DNA of 64,000 nucleotides, from assembly GCA_038239005.1 (NCBI GenBank), contig JBBSFE010000009.1:26359-90358 (forward strand), given 5' to 3'. Numbering within the stretch: position 1 is the first letter of the stretch; each line of letters opens with the position of its first letter. Of this stretch, positions 43,085 through 51,893 are shown piece after piece. Below the pieces are notes generated by a model. It saw only the letters and a program-made list of their open reading frames with translations. It was not told where the DNA came from and searched no databases. Origin of the DNA: DASXHD01 sp038239005. Lineage in GTDB: Bacteria; Myxococcota_A; Polyangia; Polyangiales; Polyangiaceae. The position numbers and the translations under genes were made by a program.

Positions 43085-45027
43085 CGAGGCGGCGCTTCGA
43101 TCTTGCCGCGACAGCCGTGGCGGCCGCGCTGCTTTCATTTGCAGGATACATGCTTTGGCGCACCGGCGGCGAAGGCTCCACCGCGCGACCGCGCGAGATG
43201 ACGGTGACGTGGCGATGTTCCGGCCTCGGCACGCGCTGCGTCGTGATCTCGGAAGTGGAGCGATGCACGACGTGCCACATGGGCGACAAACCGCATTCGC
43301 ACGCGTCGACGCTCGTCACTGGGCACGCCGAGCTCGGATGCGTTGCGTGCCATGGTGGCGATGGCGGCGCGGTTGCGAAGGCAGCGGCACATGTGGGGCT
43401 CGCGCCGCTCGGGCCTGCCGTCGAAGCGCGATGCGCGACGTGCCACGAGGAGACTGCGCCGGTCGCGCCCGCACCCGCGAAGCTCGCGTGGGCGAAGTGG
43501 ATCGCCGGGCGCGACAGCACGACTGCGACTCCGATCGCAACGCCTTTGCCTGTCGATGTCGATCTTGCGCCGTCTCTCACCGCGGGCCGCGCGCTCTTTC
43601 GCTCGCTCCGATGCGGAGCGTGTCACGAAGCTCGCGATGTCTCGCCGCTCTCGACGCCACTCGAGGTCCTCGCGCTGCGCGGGTCGAGCGCGCAGCTCGC
43701 TCGCGCGATCGTCGACCACGCGCGAACGGGCGTCGACCTCGGGCTCGACGAATCACGCGCCACGGCGGTGGCCACCCATTTGCGTTCGATCGAGACGCCC
43801 GACGCTGCAACCCAGGTGGTGCATCGCGCGAGCGTTCCGGGAAGCAGCGCCGAAGAAGGCCGAACGCTCTACGAAAAGCTCGCGTGCGCGACGTGCCACG
43901 AGACGCGCATCAAGCTCGCGCCGCTCCTCGCTTCGCGCACGCCCGATTGGGTGGCGTACTTTCTCGCCGACCCCGCGCACGCGAATCCGGCGTCGACGAT
44001 GCCGAGCTTTCGTCTCTCGCGGCGCGAAGCGGCGAGTCTCGCGCAGCTTCTCGCAAAGCCTTACGCTCTCCACGAGCCGCCGCCCGACGCGAGCAACAGC
44101 GCGCACAAGAAAGAGGGCGAGGCGATCATCGCGACGTCGAAATGCGGCTCGTGTCATGGCCAAGCGACCGCGCGGAGCGGGCCCACACTTGCGCGCTATG
44201 GCGAGACGCACAACCTCGCGGCGATCGAAATCGAGCTGACGACGCACGCTGGCTACCGGCTCGACGAGCCCGCGCGTCGCGCTCTCACGGCGTATGTCCT
44301 CTCCCAACGTGTGGTCGATGTTCGTCCTGACGTTCGCGTGCACGCCGATGCCGGCGCAGCGCTCTTCGCATCGCTCGGGTGCAATGCATGTCATGGGCTC
44401 GACGATCTCGCAGTGCACGCGGGCCCGTCATTGTTTGGCGAAGGTCTACGGGTGAGGCCGCAGTGGCTGTTCGATTTCCTTCGAGCGCCCGACCGCCACC
44501 CCGTGCGTCCGGCGCTTCATCCCGAATGGGCGTATCGCGAGCTCGTCCCCGCAGACCGCGTGACCGCGCGCATGCCGACGTACGCACTCACCGCCGAGAT
44601 GACGACGAGCCTCGTCCGCTTCTTCACGAGCCGCGACGACGCCTCGTTTCCGTACGACGCCCCACCGACGGTCACACTCACGGGCGACGCACTCACATCG
44701 GCGATCGGCGACCTCACCCACAAAGATCGCGGCGCCTGCATGACGTGCCACACGCTCGCCCAGCCCGACGTCGCACGAGCCCGCGAGGAAGGCGACAAGC
44801 TGGCCCCTCCCCTCGCCCTCGCGCACGACCGCCTCCGCGCGGCATGGATCGAAGCGTGTATTCTGCAACCACAAGTTTGGGTCACGGGAATGCCGCCCTT
44901 CGCTCGCCCGCTAGCGGATGGAACACGCGCGCGCGATCTCGTTTTGCTTCTCCGTGATCGAACCGTGCTCCCCGCGCCTGGCGCCGAAGGCACGGTGCCC
45001 GCTCTAGGACTCGGCGACGTGTTTTAG
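43081..45027 (+). CDS. octahaem c-type cytochrome, membrane-anchored
   Basis: A 648-aa exported electron carrier. GTG 43081 overlaps the aminotransferase stop. A signal/anchor helix (FDLAATAVAAALLSFAGYML) is followed by eight CxxCH haem sites in order: CTTCH, CVACH, CATCH, CGACH, CATCH, CGSCH, CNACH, CMTCH. The first three lie close together (multihaem-type), while the last five are each ~100 residues apart in repeated monohaem cytochrome-c-like domains (TAGRALFRSLRCGACHEA, EGRTLYEKLACATCHET). This suggests fusion of a trihaem head with a chain of class I domains. Its 3' end overlaps the convergent DUF3160 gene by 4 bp. Redox partner unknown. Confidence 0.9.
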   Translation: MTRRRFDLAATAVAAALLSFAGYMLWRTGGEGSTARPREMTVTWRCSGLGTRCVVISEVERCTTCHMGDKPHSHASTLVTGHAELGCVACHGGDGGAVAKAAAHVGLAPLGPAVEARCATCHEETAPVAPAPAKLAWAKWIAGRDSTTATPIATPLPVDVDLAPSLTAGRALFRSLRCGACHEARDVSPLSTPLEVLALRGSSAQLARAIVDHARTGVDLGLDESRATAVATHLRSIETPDAATQVVHRASVPGSSAEEGRTLYEKLACATCHETRIKLAPLLASRTPDWVAYFLADPAHANPASTMPSFRLSRREAASLAQLLAKPYALHEPPPDASNSAHKKEGEAIIATSKCGSCHGQATARSGPTLARYGETHNLAAIEIELTTHAGYRLDEPARRALTAYVLSQRVVDVRPDVRVHADAGAALFASLGCNACHGLDDLAVHAGPSLFGEGLRVRPQWLFDFLRAPDRHPVRPALHPEWAYRELVPADRVTARMPTYALTAEMTTSLVRFFTSRDDASFPYDAPPTVTLTGDALTSAIGDLTHKDRGACMTCHTLAQPDVARAREEGDKLAPPLALAHDRLRAAWIEACILQPQVWVTGMPPFARPLADGTRARDLVLLLRDRTVLPAPGAEGTVPALGLGDVF

Positions 45028-47009
45028 GGAGCAGAAAACGGCGCGGTCCACGTCCATCTCGGCGGAGGTGATTGCGTGAGCTGCTTGGCCCAAGATGCAT
45101 CGGTGGAACGAAGCGTGGTGGCGAGCTCGTAGAACGGCACTCGCACACCAACGAACAAAGATGCGACGCCTGCGACGTCGACAGCGAGCCACACGTCATC
45201 GATGTGGCCCGTTGCGTCTTCGAGGACGTGGTTCTCTTGCACGTTCGACGCGACGACGACGAGCAGCGGCGCGCCCGCGGGGCCGAGGCGGCGCTCGATG
45301 GCGCTGATGCGCGCGGGCATCGATGCGAGCGTGTGCGCGAGCGGCACGGGAAGCGGGGCGACGGTTTGTGCGAGCGCGATCTGGAGCGCGTCGTCGAGCA
45401 ACGTCTCCACACGCTCGAGTAGCGTCATGGCGGCGCTGCCTTGATGCATCGCGAGACCGCGCTCGGCTTGATGCACGATCGACACGAGTCGCGCGAGCGC
45501 TTCGGCGTGCGGCTCGATCGCAGCGGCAACGTCGTCGAATGCGGCTTCGGGTTCGTCGAGCAGCGCGCGTGATGGCGTGTGCGCGAATGGAACGGCCGCG
45601 TGCCTCAGTGTGGCCCAGGCCGAGAGAGCCACCTCGAGCTTTCGGCGACGATGCGCGGCGGTGTCACGCCACGGCCGCTGCGCATCCAGTGTGGACGGCG
45701 CAAGATATGTAGCAATCGCATCGAGCCCGCTCGCGTGGAGCGATGCGTGGCGTGCCTCACCTTCGGGAAGCATTCGCGCGACGTCGTCGAGAGCGCGTGG
45801 CTCTTGCCCGTCGACTTCGAGCAGTGAACGCGCCTCGTCCGAGCCCAGCGCGAGACCTACGGCGAGAGCGTTCGGAAGATCTTTCGAGACCATCGACTCG
45901 ACACGCGCGAGCGCACGTGCGTCGGCGGGCGCGCTCGGCGAGAGAAGACGAAACGTCGGCGCGATGCTCCCGGTGTCTTCGACCGTGGCGCCCGCATCAC
46001 GCGCGAGCGACGCACGCAACTTGTCGACGCGCACGACATTGGCGATGGTTGACTCGTCACGCAAATCGAGCCCCAATTTGGCTGCCGTTGCGAGAAGCTC
46101 GCGTGCGCTCGGGTCGTCGCCGACGCCCGCCGCAAACGAAGACGACGCCGTGAGCCTCGCCCAGGAATCGTTCGTCGCACGCGAGAGAAGCATCGCCGCG
46201 CGCACGTGCGTTCGAGCGAGCGCGACGTCGACGATCTTCGGCTCCGGACCGAGCGCGAGCGCCGCGCGCTCCAGCCAAGTCACCGCGCGAAACTGCGCGA
46301 TGCGTGCGTCACCGAATGCGAGGCCCGCTTGCGTGTCGAACGCGCCGTAGTCGATCCATCGCCCGAGCAGCGGACTCTTCGCAGGACCTGCGTGAGCCTG
46401 CACGCGCGAGAGCTCGGCGGTCGCTGCTTCCGACATGCCTCGCGCATCGAACGCCGGATCGATCAGTTTCCGCGCGACCTCGACGATTCCGCGCGCGATC
46501 GCATAGGCATTCACGGTGTCCGAACGCGCTGCGTGCGCTTCTGCGCCGAGGCGGACGTCGGTCGCGGTGAGCGCGGTGGCGAGGGCGCTCGTCGTTACGT
46601 CGCGGTCGACGTCGTCGAGAGCGCGATCGATCGCGCGAAACGTAATCGCAAAGAGCGCATCCATGGTGATGACGAATGGAATCTTCTTCCGCGCGAGCGC
46701 GACATAAGCCTCGCCGATCGAGCTCTGATGATCCGTGCGCGGCACAGCGAGCACGCCGCGCTCGATGAGCCGCGTTCGCGCCGCTTCGGGAAGCTCGTCG
46801 AATCGTTCGGAGAGGGCCGCACGGACGAGCTTGTCGCGCTCGAGCGTCACGGGCCCGAGCGTCACGGGGTCGAACACGGTGTCCTGCCAGAAGCTTCCGG
46901 TCTCTTTTGGTGGCGGCTCGTGATGAATCTGCGGCGGCCGCTTCACGGGTGGTGGCGGCGCCGCACCACATGCCGCGGCAAGCAGCAAAGTCAGAACCGG
47001 TTGACGCAC
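45024..47009 (-). CDS. DUF3160-type lipoprotein
   Basis: A 661-aa lipoprotein. GTG 47009 gives a tight signal (VRQPVLTLLLAAACGAAPPP; lipobox AAAC) with a G-rich ribosome-binding region upstream; TTG 47039 is also in frame. A Pro-rich linker precedes a largely helical body. PFVITMDALFAITFRAIDRA near residue 110 and the C-terminal EDATGHIDDVWLAVDVAG followed by VGVRVPFYELATTLR match the DUF3160 family, exported proteins of unknown function common in myxobacteria. No cofactor motif. It is tail-to-tail with the octahaem cytochrome. Confidence 0.8.
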   Translation of the reverse strand: MRQPVLTLLLAAACGAAPPPPVKRPPQIHHEPPPKETGSFWQDTVFDPVTLGPVTLERDKLVRAALSERFDELPEAARTRLIERGVLAVPRTDHQSSIGEAYVALARKKIPFVITMDALFAITFRAIDRALDDVDRDVTTSALATALTATDVRLGAEAHAARSDTVNAYAIARGIVEVARKLIDPAFDARGMSEAATAELSRVQAHAGPAKSPLLGRWIDYGAFDTQAGLAFGDARIAQFRAVTWLERAALALGPEPKIVDVALARTHVRAAMLLSRATNDSWARLTASSSFAAGVGDDPSARELLATAAKLGLDLRDESTIANVVRVDKLRASLARDAGATVEDTGSIAPTFRLLSPSAPADARALARVESMVSKDLPNALAVGLALGSDEARSLLEVDGQEPRALDDVARMLPEGEARHASLHASGLDAIATYLAPSTLDAQRPWRDTAAHRRRKLEVALSAWATLRHAAVPFAHTPSRALLDEPEAAFDDVAAAIEPHAEALARLVSIVHQAERGLAMHQGSAAMTLLERVETLLDDALQIALAQTVAPLPVPLAHTLASMPARISAIERRLGPAGAPLLVVVASNVQENHVLEDATGHIDDVWLAVDVAGVASLFVGVRVPFYELATTLRSTDASWAKQLTQSPPPRWTWTAPFSAP

Positions 47010-47038
47010 CGCCCCACCTCTACCAACTTCTCCTAGCA

Positions 47039-47251
47039 ATGAAACCCATCGCTCTGGCTCGCATCATCCTTCTCGGCGTGCTTGCCGCGATCGGTGCGGC
47101 GTGGGGCATGTATTTGTATTATACACACGCGTTTCGTCCGGCCCCGCGGCCCGCGCCGTCGGCCACCGCGAGCGAAGTCGAAATCGAGCTCACTCCGAGC
47201 CCGAGCCGCGTGCGCGGCCTTAGCACCGAGAAGAGCAGCACCACACCATGA
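47039..47251 (+). CDS. small single-pass membrane protein (70 aa)
   Basis: ATG 47039 codes for 70 aa: a transmembrane helix near the N-terminus (IILLGVLAAIGAAWGMYLYY) and a Pro/Arg/Ser/Thr-rich tail (FRPAPRPAPSATASEVEIEL). Its stop overlaps the queE start (ATGA), so it is co-translated with queE. It is divergent from the DUF3160 lipoprotein, 29 bp away. Function unknown. Confidence 0.68.
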   Translation: MKPIALARIILLGVLAAIGAAWGMYLYYTHAFRPAPRPAPSATASEVEIELTPSPSRVRGLSTEKSSTTP

Positions 47252-47901
47252 AAGAAGACAACCTCGTCATCCACGAGATTTACGCGAGCATCCAAGGCGA
47301 ATCGACGTTCGCTGGCCTCCCGTGCACCTTCGTGCGAACCACCGGATGCAACTTGCGTTGCGTCTGGTGCGACACACCCCAAGCGTTCTACGGCGGCACG
47401 CGCATGACCCGCGACGAAGTCGTCGCGAAAGCTCTCTCGCACGCGACCGAGCTCGTCGAGGTGACGGGCGGCGAGCCGCTCATCCAACCGGCGGTGTTTC
47501 CGCTCCTCGCTGCGCTCTGCGATGCGGGGAAAACCGTGCTCGTCGAAACGAGCGGCGAGGCTGACGTCTCGCACGTCGACCCGCGCGTTCACAAAATCAT
47601 GGACCTCAAAGCGCCGGGCTCCGGCGAATCGCATCGCAACCGCTGGAGCAACCTCGCGCACATCACCGCGCGCGACGAGATCAAGTTCGTCCTCGCCGAT
47701 CGCACCGACTACGAATGGATGCGCAGCGCCATCCGCGAGCACGCGCTTCCATCACGCACACCGAATCTCCTCGCGAGCACCGTTTTTGGAAAGCTCGCGG
47801 CACGCGATGTCGTCACGTGGGTCCTCGAAGACAAGCTCCCCGTCCGCGTGCAGCTCCAGCTCCACAAATACGTGTGGAGCGCGGACGCGACCGGCGTTTG
47901 A
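47248..47901 (+). CDS. queE: 7-carboxy-7-deazaguanine synthase
   Basis: A radical SAM enzyme of queuosine (7-deazaguanine) biosynthesis that contracts 6-carboxy-tetrahydropterin. 217 aa. The N-terminus EIYASIQGESTFAGLPCTFVRTTGC leads into the cluster motif CNLRCVWC (CxxxCxxC). The SAM-binding GGEP motif is in VEVTGGEPLIQ, and the substrate region VLVETSGE follows. Length and order match QueE. No queC, queD or queF is adjacent. Confidence 0.94.
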   Translation: MKEDNLVIHEIYASIQGESTFAGLPCTFVRTTGCNLRCVWCDTPQAFYGGTRMTRDEVVAKALSHATELVEVTGGEPLIQPAVFPLLAALCDAGKTVLVETSGEADVSHVDPRVHKIMDLKAPGSGESHRNRWSNLAHITARDEIKFVLADRTDYEWMRSAIREHALPSRTPNLLASTVFGKLAARDVVTWVLEDKLPVRVQLQLHKYVWSADATGV

Positions 47902-47948
47902 CCTTGCCGCCGGTTGACCAAGTTGGTCATGTGCGATATCGTTTGCGC

Positions 47949-48197
47949 GTGAAAGTCGTCAACGTTGCTGAGGCGAAGGCTCACTTGTCCGAGCTCGTCG
48001 AGCGTGCAGCGAACGGCGAAGAGATCGTCGTTGCCCGAGGCGGGAAACCTCGCGCGAAGCTGGTTCCCCTCGCGGATCCGAATCGGCGATTGCGCGTGCC
48101 CGGCAAACGCGTCGGAAAATTTCGCGTCGCAAAGGACTTCGATGCTGCGCTTCCTGACCACGTCCTCGACGCCTTCGAAGGCAGCTCGAAGAAGTGA
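47949..48197 (+). CDS. Phd/YefM-family antitoxin
   Basis: An 82-aa protein with a GTG start. The N-terminal fold VKVVNVAEAKAHLSELVERA and EIVVARGGKPRAKLVPLAD is the Phd/YefM DNA-binding signature. The basic/aromatic C-terminal tail (VGKFRVAKDFDAALPDHVL) would inhibit the toxin. The stop overlaps the PIN toxin start by 4 bp, and the pair probably autoregulates. Confidence 0.88.
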   Translation: MKVVNVAEAKAHLSELVERAANGEEIVVARGGKPRAKLVPLADPNRRLRVPGKRVGKFRVAKDFDAALPDHVLDAFEGSSKK

Positions 48198-48562
48198 GGG
48201 CACTTCTCGACACCCATACGCTCCTTTGGTGGGACGGTGGCGCGTTGTCCGCGGCAACCGTCGAGATTATTCAGAACGCCGACGAGGTCTTCGTCAGCGC
48301 GGCAAGCGCTTGGGAAGTGGCCATCAAGGAGGCGCTCGGCAAGCTCAAGGCATCCGCAACGCTATCGGTGGTCGCGCGTGCTTACGGCTTTCGAGAGCTA
48401 CCGATTCTGTTTGCGCACGCTGAACGCGTCCGCGCGCTTCCACCGATCCACCGCGATCCGTTCGATCGCATGCTCTGCGCTCAGGCATTCGTCGAGAACC
48501 TGACCATCGTCACGCGCGACCGCATTTTCGCTAGATATCGTGCGCCCGTTGCGTGGCGCTGA
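48194..48562 (+). CDS. vapC: PIN-domain toxin
   Basis: A 122-aa ribonuclease-type toxin. GTG 48194 overlaps the antitoxin stop. PIN acidic residues are in place: Asp6 in ALLDTHTLLWW, the Glu in SAASAWEVAIKEALGKL, the Asp in HRDPFDRMLCAQA, and the Asp in LTIVTRDRIFARY. This short LLDTHTLLW type pairs typically with Phd/YefM antitoxins, as here. Complete and probably functional. Confidence 0.88.
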   Translation: MRALLDTHTLLWWDGGALSAATVEIIQNADEVFVSAASAWEVAIKEALGKLKASATLSVVARAYGFRELPILFAHAERVRALPPIHRDPFDRMLCAQAFVENLTIVTRDRIFARYRAPVAWR

Positions 48563-48565
48563 ATC

Positions 48566-49369
48566 TTAGTGCGGAAGCGGGCGCCGGCCCATTGCGCCGC
48601 CGCCGATGCCCTTCAGCATCTCTTCCATGCTTTGCGTTTTGTAGCCGGCGGGGACTTCGAACTTCGAGTCGTCGATCGACTTCTTCTCGATCTTCGTCAC
48701 TTCCATGCGCGACTTCTCTTTGCCGGTGGCGTCGCTCATCACCATGCGAAGCGGGAAGAAGTCGGCGTTGTCGTTCATCCACGAGGTGTTGTGGCGGCCG
48801 CCCATCGGCATCTTTGGAAACGAGATGCCCTTCGCGACGCAGAGCACGCTCTTGTCGCCGCTGTCTTCGGTGATGTTCCAGATCTCGCACGAGTAACCAG
48901 CGACGGTGTCCGTCTTGCCGGTTTTGTCGATGTTGGGTTTCTTCGCCATCGCGGGGTCGGCGCCGGGGCCGGTGGGCTCTTGGTTCATGTCGATGACGAA
49001 CGCCATCTTCTTGGCGTCGCTGACGCTGGTGATCTTTTTCGTCGATGCGTCGTAGATCGCGTAGCCGCCGCCCGCCGCGAGGGCCTCACTCGGCATGTCG
49101 AAGCGCATTTTCTGACCTTTGATGTCGAACAAGATCGCGTGGGGAGCCTTCGTGCCGTCGGTGACGTTCATCGCGATTTCGCCTTCGAACGGTTTGTCGG
49201 TCACGAACGAGAGCGCCTTGTCGACGAGGTTGCCAACGACCGAGCCCGCGGTGGCGGTGCCGCTCGCGGCTGGTGCACCGCCGTCGGCGTTGGCTCCGTG
49301 GGCCTTGTCGAAGTACGAGCAACCGGCGAGCGACACACAGACGAGAGCAGAGGCGATGAGCTTCGACAT
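48566..49369 (-). CDS. DUF4412-type lipoprotein
   Basis: A 267-aa lipoprotein (MSKLIASALVCVSLAGCSYF; lipobox LAGC). After an Ala/Gly/Thr linker, the mature part resembles the DUF4412 family of beta-rich exported proteins. It contains EGEIAMNVTDGTKAPHAI, KKMAFVIDMNQ, DTVAGYSCEIWNI, SVLCVAKGISFP and, near the end, SRMEVTKIEKKSIDDSKFEVPAGYK. A Gly/Met-rich C-terminus follows. It lies 23 bp after the FBPase gene on the same strand, as the third gene of a minus-strand set. Function unknown. Confidence 0.78.
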   Translation of the reverse strand: MSKLIASALVCVSLAGCSYFDKAHGANADGGAPAASGTATAGSVVGNLVDKALSFVTDKPFEGEIAMNVTDGTKAPHAILFDIKGQKMRFDMPSEALAAGGGYAIYDASTKKITSVSDAKKMAFVIDMNQEPTGPGADPAMAKKPNIDKTGKTDTVAGYSCEIWNITEDSGDKSVLCVAKGISFPKMPMGGRHNTSWMNDNADFFPLRMVMSDATGKEKSRMEVTKIEKKSIDDSKFEVPAGYKTQSMEEMLKGIGGGAMGRRPLPH

Positions 49370-49392
49370 GGGCGCGACTTCTATCACAGCGT

Positions 49393-50424
49393 TCAGCGCC
49401 TGCCGGTCGCGAAGTCGCGGAACGTTTCGACGTCGAGTGTCGACCCGAGAATGAGCGGCGTGCGATCGTGGAGCGCGCTCGGAACGATGTCGAGAATGCG
49501 GTGCTCGCCGTCGATGCCCATACCGCCAGCTTGCTCGAAGATGAACGCCATCGGGTTTGCCTCGTAGAGCAAACGCAGTTTTCCTTTGGGGCTTTTCTTG
49601 TCGGCTGGGTACGCGAAAATCCCACCCTTCAAAAGCGTGCGATGCGCATCGGCCACGAGCGAGCCAACGTACCGATGCCCATACGGGCGCGCGTCTTCCG
49701 GCGCTTCGGTCTTGAGCCATGCGTTCCATTTTTGGACGCCCGGGCTCCAGCGCGCGAAGTTGCCTTCGTTCACCGAATAGAGCGCTCCTTTTTGCGGGCA
49801 GCGCACGTTCGATTGCGAAAGGAAAAATTCTCCGATGTTCGGGTCCATCGTGAAGACGTGAACGCCCTGCCCCGTCGACAGCACCATCACGGTCGATGGA
49901 CCGTAGAGCGCGTAACCCGCGGCGATGACGTCGCGACCGGGACGAAGCGCTTCGTTCACCGTGGGTGGCGATGTTGCGTCTTGCCGGCGAAGCACGGCGA
50001 AGATCGTTCCGATGGAGACGTTGAGATCGATGTTGCTCGACCCATCGAGCGGGTCGAAGAGGACGACGTATTTTCCAGGATGCCCTGCGGTCTTGGCGCC
50101 CTCGAGCTCCTCGCTGCCGATGATGCCGCAGTGGCCGCTTCGCTCGAGCACGTTGACGAGCACTTCGTTCGCGAACGAGTCGAGCTTCTGAACGGCCTCG
50201 CCTTGCACGTTCGTCTCCCCGGTGTAGCCGAGCAAACCCGCGAGCCCCGCCTGTCGAACGCGCGACGCAATGATGCGAATCGCAAGCGACACGTGACTGA
50301 GAAGCGACGTGAACTCGCCCGTCGCGCCGGGGGCAGCGCGCATCCCCGCGAGCACGTGATCGCGAAGCGTCGTCCCGTGAACCGTCGAAACCGGCGGCGG
50401 AATGTGCGAGATGCTGTCGCTCAC
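49393..50424 (-). CDS. fbp: class I fructose-1,6-bisphosphatase
   Basis: The gluconeogenic phosphatase. GTG 50424 overlaps the upstream stop; 343 aa. The Mg2+ site is in IIGSEELEG and VVLFDPLDGSSNIDLNVSIG, and the C-terminal sugar-phosphate site in GHRYVGSLVADAHRTLLKGG and LRLLYEANPMAFIFEQAGG. Length and motifs are normal for class I FBPases. A class I aldolase gene is 2 kb away on the other strand, so the neighbourhood holds two consecutive hexose-phosphate steps. Confidence 0.95.
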   Translation of the reverse strand: MSDSISHIPPPVSTVHGTTLRDHVLAGMRAAPGATGEFTSLLSHVSLAIRIIASRVRQAGLAGLLGYTGETNVQGEAVQKLDSFANEVLVNVLERSGHCGIIGSEELEGAKTAGHPGKYVVLFDPLDGSSNIDLNVSIGTIFAVLRRQDATSPPTVNEALRPGRDVIAAGYALYGPSTVMVLSTGQGVHVFTMDPNIGEFFLSQSNVRCPQKGALYSVNEGNFARWSPGVQKWNAWLKTEAPEDARPYGHRYVGSLVADAHRTLLKGGIFAYPADKKSPKGKLRLLYEANPMAFIFEQAGGMGIDGEHRILDIVPSALHDRTPLILGSTLDVETFRDFATGRR

Positions 50425-51545
50425 GGGAGCGCCCCGATTGCGAAGACGGATATTTTGTTGTTGTCGAGCGCGAAGAGATTTCCCTTCGTGCTGATCGCGA
50501 ACGAACGCGACGCGCGAACGCCTTCGAGCGTCTTGATGTATGCGCCGCCTTGGTCGAACACGTTCAAGCCTTCGGATGTCTCGGCGAAGATGTGGCCTTT
50601 GCCGTCGATGGCGAGCGAGCTGACGCTCGACGTGTGCTTGTCCTTCTTCGAGCCGAAGCGAGACTTCACGTTGCCCGACGTGTCGACGACTTCGATGACG
50701 CTGTCCTCGCTGCGATAGACGTTGCCGGAGCCGTCCATTGCGAGCCCATGCGCTTCTTTGTTCTTCAGGCGCTTCTTGAGCTTGCCGTTCGGGTCGAGCA
50801 AGAGAAGATCGGCGTCGCCGCGTGCGTCGTGCGTCGTTGCGATGTTGCCGAGCGGGTCGAGTGCGACCCACTTGAAATACATGTCCTCGTAGTTGCCTTT
50901 GACTTGGCCGACCGCTTTGCCGTCGCCGGTGGCGTACTTCAAGAGACCGCCGGTACGCGCGACCCAAAGAACGTTCTTGGTGTCGACCGCCATTTGCCAA
51001 ATCGTTTTGTTGCTACCGACTTCGTCTTTGGGGACGGAGATGATCCAGACGAACTTGCCGGTGGGGTCGAACTTCTGAACGCGCAGCGTGTCGAAGTCGG
51101 CGACGTAGACGTTCTCGTCCATGTCGACGGCGATCGCTCGCGCGTCGCTGAGCTGGCCCGCGCCGTCGCCCTCTTCACCAAACACGCGCGTCGCGACGAG
51201 CTTTGTGCCAGACGTTGTCGTTCCCGAGATCGCCGGAATCGTCGGCATCGGAGGCGCGATGGAGATCGAAATGGCAGAAGACGCCGTGGACGCCCCGGCG
51301 CGAAGCATCACCACCGCGCCTACGCCGACGCCGACGAGGACGAACAAGCCCACCACGGCGGCAATGATGCAACCTACGCCCATGCCACCTCCACTCGGCG
51401 AACGCATCGCCGCGACTTGTCGCGGAGACGCACCGTGGACCATCGGCGTCACGACGATCTTGCAATAGGGGCAATTCACGGTTTTGGCTTGTCCATCCCA
51501 GGGAATGGGCGCACCGCAACGCGGACAAAGGGTCGTGCCGGTCAT
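50421..51545 (-). CDS. zinc-ribbon, single-pass membrane, beta-propeller protein
   Basis: A 374-aa protein starting at ATG 51545. The N-terminus is a zinc ribbon (TLCPRCGAPI and VNCPYCK), followed by one membrane helix (GVGCIIAAVVGLFVLVGVGVGAVVML, ~residues 55-80). The C-terminal ~260 residues read as NHL-like propeller blades (ARAIAVDMDENVYVADF, WQMAVDTKNVLWVART, KWVALDPLGNIATTHD, SSLAIDGKGHIFAETS). It is predicted to sense or bind on the periplasmic side with a cytoplasmic zinc finger. It overlaps the FBPase gene by 4 bp; function unknown. Confidence 0.75.
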   Translation of the reverse strand: MTGTTLCPRCGAPIPWDGQAKTVNCPYCKIVVTPMVHGASPRQVAAMRSPSGGGMGVGCIIAAVVGLFVLVGVGVGAVVMLRAGASTASSAISISIAPPMPTIPAISGTTTSGTKLVATRVFGEEGDGAGQLSDARAIAVDMDENVYVADFDTLRVQKFDPTGKFVWIISVPKDEVGSNKTIWQMAVDTKNVLWVARTGGLLKYATGDGKAVGQVKGNYEDMYFKWVALDPLGNIATTHDARGDADLLLLDPNGKLKKRLKNKEAHGLAMDGSGNVYRSEDSVIEVVDTSGNVKSRFGSKKDKHTSSVSSLAIDGKGHIFAETSEGLNVFDQGGAYIKTLEGVRASRSFAISTKGNLFALDNNKISVFAIGALP

Positions 51546-51569
51546 GGCGCGCCATCCTACCATCGGCAG

Positions 51570-51878
51570 ATGATCGCGCACACGCCAGAGCCACCGTACT
51601 TGGCGGTGATTTTCTCCTCGCAACGCACGGGCGAGGAGCATGCAGAATACAATGAAATGACCGAGAGCCTCGAGCGCCTCGCGCCCGATCAGCCGGGCTT
51701 CCTCGGCATCGAGTCGGCGCGCGACGCCGCGGGGTTCGGAATCACCGTGAGCTACTGGAAAGACGAGGCCTCGATCGCCGCGTGGAAGGCCAACGCAGTG
51801 CATCGCGAGGCGCAATCCGCGGGCAAAGCGCGTTGGTACGCCCAATACAAAATCCGCGTTGCGCGCGTTGAACGCTGA
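51570..51878 (+). CDS. antibiotic biosynthesis monooxygenase (ABM)-domain protein
   Basis: A 102-aa protein in the small ferredoxin-like ABM/heme-degrading monooxygenase fold. YLAVIFSSQRTGEEHAEYNEM, then ERLAPDQPGFLGIESAR and GITVSYWKDEASIAAWKANAVH, are typical of the stand-alone family whose members often modify quinones or act as housekeeping monooxygenases. No cofactor site is needed in this family. It starts 24 bp from the divergent zinc-ribbon gene and 15 bp before the Coq4-motif gene. Confidence 0.85.
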   Translation: MIAHTPEPPYLAVIFSSQRTGEEHAEYNEMTESLERLAPDQPGFLGIESARDAAGFGITVSYWKDEASIAAWKANAVHREAQSAGKARWYAQYKIRVARVER

Positions 51879-51893
51879 CCATACTTTTCAGCC

